A stretch of 64,000 bases of DNA from Puniceicoccaceae bacterium. GTDB lineage: Bacteria > Verrucomicrobiota > Verrucomicrobiia > Opitutales > Coraliomargaritaceae. Under the pieces are notes generated by a model. It saw nothing but the letters and a program-made list of their open reading frames with translations. It ran no database searches and had not been told where the DNA came from. Shown here piece after piece: positions 58,733 through 64,000 of the stretch. The stretch is from contig JAGYJE010000002.1 in the NCBI GenBank assembly GCA_018402305.1, positions 124,001 to 188,000 on the forward strand, read 5' to 3'. A program made the translations under genes and the position numbers. Position 1 is the stretch's first letter. Each line of letters opens with the position of its first letter.

Positions 58733-61333
58733 TTAGCTCCCGCTGTCCGCATTGCCCGTATTGCCCTTATGCATATTCAGATCCCAAACGGTCAGGCCGG
58801 TCAGGTCTTTGCGGGTTCCGCCGGTCAGCCAGCCTACGATATAACCGAAGGTGAGGGCAAAAACAAATGCGCTCCCCTGAAAGAGCACCCAATGGACCGA
58901 GGTGTAGGTCTGAAGCCAGTAGACCAACCCAACGCTCCCGAACAAAGCGGCAAAGCCGCCGATAGAATTCGTGCGCCGACTGAGCAGGCCGAGCGCAAAG
59001 AGCGCTGGAAAGCCTCCTAAAAAGAGCGCCAGTATACGCACAAAGGTTTCCTGCGCAGAGACGAGGTTCATCGTCGTGATAAGAATCGCGCTGCCAATCC
59101 CCAGCACGCCGCTCAAGACTGTAATGATTCGGGCCAGCCGGAGACATTGCCGTTCGGTGGCGGATTTCTTAAAGCGCTTGTAAAAGTCCGTCACAAAGAC
59201 TGTGGCCACACTGTTCATGGAAGAATCCAGAGTGGACATGGCCGCTGCGATGATACCGACGATCAACAGCCCCATAATTCCAGCGGGCAGCTGACCAGCG
59301 ATAAACTGCGGGAATACCGTATCGGTTGCCAGGGTGGGATCCAGTTTTCCGGGGTAGTCCTTAAAGAAAACAAACAGCGCAATCCCGACGACCCACATGG
59401 CGATCTGAACCGGCACCGCCCAGAGGAAGTTCCAGAGCGTTGCCTTCTGGGCGCTTTTCACATCTTTAACCGCAGAAATGCGTTGGACAAAGGGCTGATC
59501 GCTGAGCGTCTGGAAAGATATCGCTGGTGCGAAAATCAGGAGCAGATAAAAAACGGGCTGCGTCAAATCAAATGAAAACTCAAACAGCTGCCATTTGTTG
59601 TAGGTCGAGGACACATCCAAAAAGGTCCCGAAACCGCCGTCCACCCGAGCGATGACAAGGAAGATGCAGAGAATCGCTCCTCCGAGCATGATGGCAAACT
59701 GAATAACGTCCGACCAGATAACCGAGCTGATCCCCCCGAGAGTGGTATAGATCATCGAGACCAGTCCGGCTACAACAATACAGGCATAAACGTTGATTCC
59801 GGTAACAGCACTCAATGCCATCGCTGGAAGCATCACGACCACTCCCATTCGTCCCACGATCTGGGTGGTCATAAATGCGAGCGCTCCACACAGGCGGACC
59901 ACGATACCAAAGCGTTTTTCCAGGTATTCATAGACACTGAACAGATTCAATCGGCGAAGAATCGGGATGAAAAAGATGGCATTGATGATGACCGGAATAA
60001 TCCCCAGCAAAATATAGCCGACATAACGCAGGCTTTCCATGTAAACAAGCGCAGGAATTGCCATCATGGTAATGGCACTCGCACCCGTCGCCTGCGCACT
60101 GATCGCAGCGGCCCACCACGGGACGTTTCGACCGCCAACGAAATAATCGGCGCTGTTTTTCTCCTTTTTGGCGTAGTAGAGACCGAGGTAAATCATGACA
60201 GCCAGGTAGAATCCAACCACCAGGTAGTCCAGAAATCCGACCCGTCCTTTGGCGGCATCAAACCAGAGCTCGGTTGCTTCTATTCGCTCCCCGTCCGGCA
60301 ACCATGACAACACCACCGGCACTTGTTTTGAAATGGTTTTGAAGCCGGTCCGTTCCGTCACTTTCCAGTTGGTGGCCGCCGTTTTATTTTCGATCCCTTC
60401 AGCTTGGTCGAAATTGTACCATTCGTCCGTGATGATGTGGTAGCTCTTTACTATGTGGTGGTTTTCACGGTCTTCGCTGAAAATAGCTTCCAAACGTTCC
60501 ACCGTAGACTCTACCGGAATATTCACCCCCATCAGGTGCGATTGTCCGACCGAAAACAACGACACGTCGCCCAACGGTTCCGGAGCCTCCATCAGGGCAG
60601 CCCAAGGGTCGGTCGACTGGGAACCTTCCGTCCGAAAGCTCCATATGTCGCTCCTTGCGTGCCATCCCTCCCCGGCGGAATCCGGCGTCCAACCGCCCGC
60701 CACCACCAACCGGTTCAGGTGGGTGACCGCGGCGGGGAGAATACGGGGAGGGAATTGTGAGTCGCGCTGAGTCCACCCAAGCTCCAACTCGGCCAGGGAA
60801 AGTTCGAATACCTGCTCGTTCAGGATCAGCGGATCCAGGGAATGGACCCCCCCCACGACAACTAATTTGCCATCGTGGACCGCAGCAGCTGCCATCGCCA
60901 GAGGCTCTGGCAAAGCTGGCAGGATCTCCGTCCGTACCGAACCGTCCTCGATAATTTCGAGAGCCGCAACCTGATCGAGGGCTGCGCCGGAGCCGATGCC
61001 CCCGACCTGAATCATCCGGCCTTCATGGATCACGCTGGCTGAGAATGCGACGTTCTCAGCCAGGGAAAAAGCCTCCCATTCGGAAGCATCTTCTTTGAGT
61101 CGGTAGAGCATACCCTCTCCGGCGTCCTGCACGAATCCGGCTCTCGACGGAGAGTCGGGAAGCCCCCCGCTGATCAAAATCACCCGGTCTCCGCCCACCA
61201 CAGACGCGCCATAGCTTTGCACTGAAAGCTCGGGGAGTGGAGCCGGATCAAATTGAGCGATCTGGTTTCCGAGCAGCCCAAGTGGAAAAAGCAGAGTGGA
61301 TAACAGTACAATTATTGGGGTTCTCATTCGCAA
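58733..61333 (-). CDS. Kelch-repeat / sodium-solute symporter fusion
   Basis: 866 aa. The N-terminus carries a signal (IIVLLSTLLFPLGLLG) and residues about 30-330 form Kelch-like blades (ILISGGLPDSPSRAGF, MIQVGGIGSGAALDQVAALE, LVVVGGVHSLDPLILNEQV, LVVAGGWTPDSAGEGWHARS). From about residue 370 the chain is an SSS symporter of about 13 helices: LDYLVVGFYLAVMIYLGLYY, FVGGRNVPWWAAAISAQATG, IYTTLGGISSVIWSDVIQFA, LSDQPFVQRISAVKDVKSAQ and AAAMSTLDSSMNSVATVFVT, with the Na+-binding Ser residues expected there. It would import a sugar or sugar acid with Na+; the Kelch part lies outside and may epimerise or bind the substrate. Such fusions are known in Planctomycetes and Verrucomicrobia. Confidence 0.9.
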   Translation of the reverse strand: MRMRTPIIVLLSTLLFPLGLLGNQIAQFDPAPLPELSVQSYGASVVGGDRVILISGGLPDSPSRAGFVQDAGEGMLYRLKEDASEWEAFSLAENVAFSASVIHEGRMIQVGGIGSGAALDQVAALEIIEDGSVRTEILPALPEPLAMAAAAVHDGKLVVVGGVHSLDPLILNEQVFELSLAELELGWTQRDSQFPPRILPAAVTHLNRLVVAGGWTPDSAGEGWHARSDIWSFRTEGSQSTDPWAALMEAPEPLGDVSLFSVGQSHLMGVNIPVESTVERLEAIFSEDRENHHIVKSYHIITDEWYNFDQAEGIENKTAATNWKVTERTGFKTISKQVPVVLSWLPDGERIEATELWFDAAKGRVGFLDYLVVGFYLAVMIYLGLYYAKKEKNSADYFVGGRNVPWWAAAISAQATGASAITMMAIPALVYMESLRYVGYILLGIIPVIINAIFFIPILRRLNLFSVYEYLEKRFGIVVRLCGALAFMTTQIVGRMGVVVMLPAMALSAVTGINVYACIVVAGLVSMIYTTLGGISSVIWSDVIQFAIMLGGAILCIFLVIARVDGGFGTFLDVSSTYNKWQLFEFSFDLTQPVFYLLLIFAPAISFQTLSDQPFVQRISAVKDVKSAQKATLWNFLWAVPVQIAMWVVGIALFVFFKDYPGKLDPTLATDTVFPQFIAGQLPAGIMGLLIVGIIAAAMSTLDSSMNSVATVFVTDFYKRFKKSATERQCLRLARIITVLSGVLGIGSAILITTMNLVSAQETFVRILALFLGGFPALFALGLLSRRTNSIGGFAALFGSVGLVYWLQTYTSVHWVLFQGSAFVFALTFGYIVGWLTGGTRKDLTGLTVWDLNMHKGNTGNADSGS

Positions 61334-61381
61334 TTATTCAAAGGTGGTCGAAGGTGATCAAAGATTTTCCCGGCTACTTGC

Positions 61382-62593
61382 CTAAAACGCGTCTAAATGA
61401 ACCGTCTCTGCTTTTCTCACAGACCAAGGCACCGACATTTCTGAAAAGAGCCGGCCGGCGGCATAAGCCTCATGAAAAGCCGCTTCAATTGATTCGACGT
61501 ACAACAATCTTTCGTCCTCATCAATCCGGGCTTCAGAAATGTATTTCGGGGGTATGGCAGCGACCGACATCGCCTGCAGGCCTTCGATGCATCGCGTGTG
61601 TGCCATGGCCGCCGCCGGTCCGCAAACCACCGGATGGCCCTCCGGATCGCTGCAGCGAGCCAGGTTGCCCCTTAGCTTCCGCATCGGTTCCCCGTTCGGA
61701 TTCCCGTATTTTCTCACTTCTCCGTCTTCGAAACGAGCGACGATACCATCGCTCGCACTATATTCGACGATCGCTTTTTCAAATTTAATACGAAACACAG
61801 GCGTTTCATTCTGCCGGGCGCAATGGGTCGCGTAAAACAGAATCTCGACCTCGTCGTCGGTTAATATGCGACAGCAAACTGAATCAAAATTTTCAATCGG
61901 ATTGACCCGATAACACTCGCCCTCGATCGACTGAGGCCGGGCCGACTGATCGATCACAGGCCCCAGCAGAAAGAGCATGTTGTGTAAAAAGTGGGCCGCC
62001 GCGTTGTTCGCCGGGCTGTCAAACACCGGGTTTTTATTTTCGTCATAGCACTTACCCGCCCAAGCATTACGGCCGAAATAAGCACTGGTGCGGGGCCAGA
62101 GAACCAGGCTGGCGGCCTGGATCGGCGCCCCCATGGCTCCGGACAAAATATCCTGCTTTAGATCCTGTATCGCTTCACTGAACGACCACTGGTATCCGAT
62201 TTCCAAAGTTTTTCCGCTGCGCAAAGCCGCCGCCTCCATTCGGCGGGCATCCTCATAGCAACCGGCGATCGGCTTTTCGCAGAGGACATGCATTCCCCTA
62301 TCAAGCGCCGCGCAAGCCTGATCCGCATGAAAAGCGATGGGCGAGGAAATAACCGCCAGATCCGCCGAGACCTGATCCTCGCTCATCTCCGAAAGAGAAT
62401 TGTAACAGGGTATCTTTTCCGACTGAACCCAGTCCCAGTGCCGCGCCTTCGACGCAAATGGATCCACGACCGCAACAATTCTTGCCGCGATCCCGGTGGT
62501 TCCTGCCTGAATTGCTTCAAGGTATCTTTCGGCGTATCCTGAGATGCCGAAGAGGACGACGGTAGTCGGTGGTTTTGGTTGAGTGGGTTTCAT
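61382..62593 (-). CDS. Gfo/Idh/MocA-family sugar oxidoreductase
   Basis: 403 aa from the Met at 62593. The N-terminal Rossmann domain is visible: TTVVLFGISGYAERYLEAI, then DLAVISSPIAFHADQACAAL, then DRGMHVLCEKPIAGCYEDAR (the EKP motif with its catalytic-site Lys). The rest is a GFO_IDH_MocA C-terminal beta-sheet, e.g. NPVFDSPANNAAAHFLHNML and the tail. The glycine motif is GISGYA rather than GxGxxG, so the NAD(P) loop is unusual. No signal peptide, so cytoplasmic. It probably oxidises or dehydrogenates a sugar derived from the glycan handled by the surrounding lyase, sulfatase and symporter genes. Confidence 0.88.
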   Translation of the reverse strand: MKPTQPKPPTTVVLFGISGYAERYLEAIQAGTTGIAARIVAVVDPFASKARHWDWVQSEKIPCYNSLSEMSEDQVSADLAVISSPIAFHADQACAALDRGMHVLCEKPIAGCYEDARRMEAAALRSGKTLEIGYQWSFSEAIQDLKQDILSGAMGAPIQAASLVLWPRTSAYFGRNAWAGKCYDENKNPVFDSPANNAAAHFLHNMLFLLGPVIDQSARPQSIEGECYRVNPIENFDSVCCRILTDDEVEILFYATHCARQNETPVFRIKFEKAIVEYSASDGIVARFEDGEVRKYGNPNGEPMRKLRGNLARCSDPEGHPVVCGPAAAMAHTRCIEGLQAMSVAAIPPKYISEARIDEDERLLYVESIEAAFHEAYAAGRLFSEMSVPWSVRKAETVHLDAF

Positions 62594-62796
62594 CGTTCTC
62601 GTCTGAAAGCTATTAATAACAGAATTCAGAGACTCAAGGAATGGCATTTACAGCGACGAACATACCATTTTCAACACCCCGGGGTTTCTAACTTGATGAT
62701 GACTAGACTTCCAGGCGAGGAAGGAAGGAAGCCTTGCTGACCGGCAGGTCGATCATAAATGGGAGACCCGCCGGGCCCGCCCGGGCCGACTGCCTT

Positions 62797-64000
62797 TTAC
62801 TCTCCGTCCGCATGGTCGGGATAGGCGACACCGTCTTTGCCGGTTCCATGCTTTTCATACCACTCGCGAATCGCTTCTTCGTGATAGGACGCCCGGTAAG
62901 GCACTTGATCAAAAATTACCGGCCTATTAGTAAAACGGGGGTCCCCGGTCCTCACAAGATAAGAAAGCAGACGCTCATGAAGCTGCCTTTTGACCTCTTG
63001 ATAATCAGCGTCTTCCGCCAGATTGTTGACCTGATAAGGATCCTGCTGAACATCATAGAGTTCCTCCGCCGGGCGACGGCCGAAAGACAGCTGATAGAGC
63101 TGGGGATACTCGTCGGCATGTTCGATCATAAACCGTTTGGTGCCTCCGTCATCAATATCCGAAAAACTGCCCATGGGGTGGGTTGCATTCTGGGGCACCC
63201 CTGCCGGCCAGCGTTCGGGCTCGAGATTTTTAATATAAAGATAGTCATAAGTGCGGATCGCACGGGCGGGATAGCCCCCTTCGGAAGGAATCTCCTGAGC
63301 CGCAGTGTGACGCTCGCGCCCAGTCACCACAAAATCGCGGGAAGCTTCTATCCGGCCGTTTTTCTCGCTCATCAAAATCGGCATCAGTGACCGCCCCGTC
63401 ATCCGGGAGGGGATCTCAATACCCGCCGACTCCAGGAAGGTTGGCGCCAGATCAGTCAGGGACACGAAATCTTTGACGTAGCGCCGTGCATCCACTTTTG
63501 CTCCCCAACGAAGCGCCAGAGGCACCCTGACACTCCAGTCATAGAGGTTACCTTTGACCCGGGGAAACGGCATTCCATGATCACCCGTCATCACGACTAT
63601 CGTATTTTCCAACTCACCCGCCCGCTCAAGAAGTTGAAGCGCACGGGCGACATCGCTGTCCCACCGCTCAACTTCGTAATAATAGTCCGCGATGTCAGAA
63701 CGAACCTCAGTCACGTCGGGATAGAAGGCAGGCACATGCACCTTGCCTAAATCCATGCCACTACCTTCACCGCTACCCTTTTCGTAAGGCCGATGGGGGT
63801 CTGATGTACCCAGCCAGAAGGTAAATGGGCGATCACCACTACGGTCTTCCAGAAAGGACTCGAAATCTTGTTCCGGGCCCATCGGATGCCGGGTATATCC
63901 ACCGGCTTCGAAGTCGCCGGGTCCCCAAGTCTTCCTCCAGTGCCCGATTTCATAGCCTGCCTTTTCCAACAGCATCATAAAATTGGGGTGCTCGACGTCC
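62797..64000 (-). CDS. S1 family sulfatase, 5' end outside window
   Basis: About 400 C-terminal residues; the frame runs open to base 64000, so the start and the formylglycine motif lie beyond the edge. The visible part contains PFTFWLGTSDPHRPYEKGSG, NTIVVMTGDHGMPFPRVKGN then LYDWSVRVPLALRWGAKVDA and SLTDLAPTFLESAGIEIPSR, then EELYDVQQDPYQVNNLAEDA, all typical of sulfatases (the Asp-His metal site DHG and the late LYDxxxDPxExxN motif). It is of the iduronate-2-sulfatase/choline-sulfatase-like branch. Together with the other sulfatase it suggests a sulfated-polysaccharide substrate. Confidence 0.9.
   Translation of the reverse strand, partial: DVEHPNFMMLLEKAGYEIGHWRKTWGPGDFEAGGYTRHPMGPEQDFESFLEDRSGDRPFTFWLGTSDPHRPYEKGSGEGSGMDLGKVHVPAFYPDVTEVRSDIADYYYEVERWDSDVARALQLLERAGELENTIVVMTGDHGMPFPRVKGNLYDWSVRVPLALRWGAKVDARRYVKDFVSLTDLAPTFLESAGIEIPSRMTGRSLMPILMSEKNGRIEASRDFVVTGRERHTAAQEIPSEGGYPARAIRTYDYLYIKNLEPERWPAGVPQNATHPMGSFSDIDDGGTKRFMIEHADEYPQLYQLSFGRRPAEELYDVQQDPYQVNNLAEDADYQEVKRQLHERLLSYLVRTGDPRFTNRPVIFDQVPYRASYHEEAIREWYEKHGTGKDGVAYPDHADGE

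Overview
The window most likely comes from a marine verrucomicrobial chromosome of the Opitutia/Coraliomargarita kind. This is inferred from gene content, because no rRNA or tRNA was found. Supporting features are two very large proteins with a pilin-like N-terminus of the Verru_Chthon cassette A type, three short PEP-CTERM exported proteins, an S1 sulfatase/lyase/symporter cluster typical of sulfated-glycan degraders, and poor Shine-Dalgarno sites.

Layout. 0-3 kb: a PEP-CTERM gene divergent from an IclR-type regulator, then an IS4 transposase stump buried in two repeat families. 3-10 kb: a Verru_Chthon A-type protein with a small secreted partner, divergent from a large secreted protein of unknown function. 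10-15 kb: an accessory island with an AbiEi/AbiEii module flanked by 41-bp direct repeats, a YefM/RelE-type module, and about 14 copies of a 105-bp repeat in two arrays. Between these two arrays sits a gene for a tandem-domain four-helix-bundle (S23/IVP) protein. The array ends inside the stump of a META-domain gene. 15-21 kb: a tripartite RND efflux operon. 21-30 kb: conserved housekeeping genes (beta-CASP nuclease-like MBL protein, DUF2851, citrate synthase, HisH, methyltransferase-like, YgjP-type peptidase, MazG, GreA-like, ribosomal protein L33). 30-33 kb: a frameshifted esterase, an IS110 stump and a PEP-CTERM gene. 33-40.5 kb: a TonB-dependent receptor / choice-of-anchor I / lamin-tail-domain operon. 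40.6-43.3 kb: a HipBST three-gene toxin-antitoxin operon and a Y1 (RAYT-like) transposase remnant between inverted GGACACCCAC motifs; the right end truncates a secreted-protein gene. 43.3-47.8 kb: a second Verru_Chthon A-type plus partner pair. 48.4-64 kb: a polysaccharide-utilisation region with two large lyase-like proteins, two sulfatases, a Kelch-SSS symporter fusion, a Gfo/Idh/MocA oxidoreductase and a PEP-CTERM protein.

The most unusual object is the array/S23 element at 12.7-14.9 kb. Its repeat units carry a nested inverted repeat, the protein gene sits at a fixed phase within one unit, and a third array of the same family lies in opposite orientation at 2.2-2.9 kb. This could be an undescribed mobile or RNA-protein element. 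The sequence shows the arrangement; the function is inference. Gene products in the 48-64 kb region would plausibly act together: secreted lyases and sulfatases depolymerise and desulfate a glycan, the symporter imports products, and the oxidoreductase processes the sugar.
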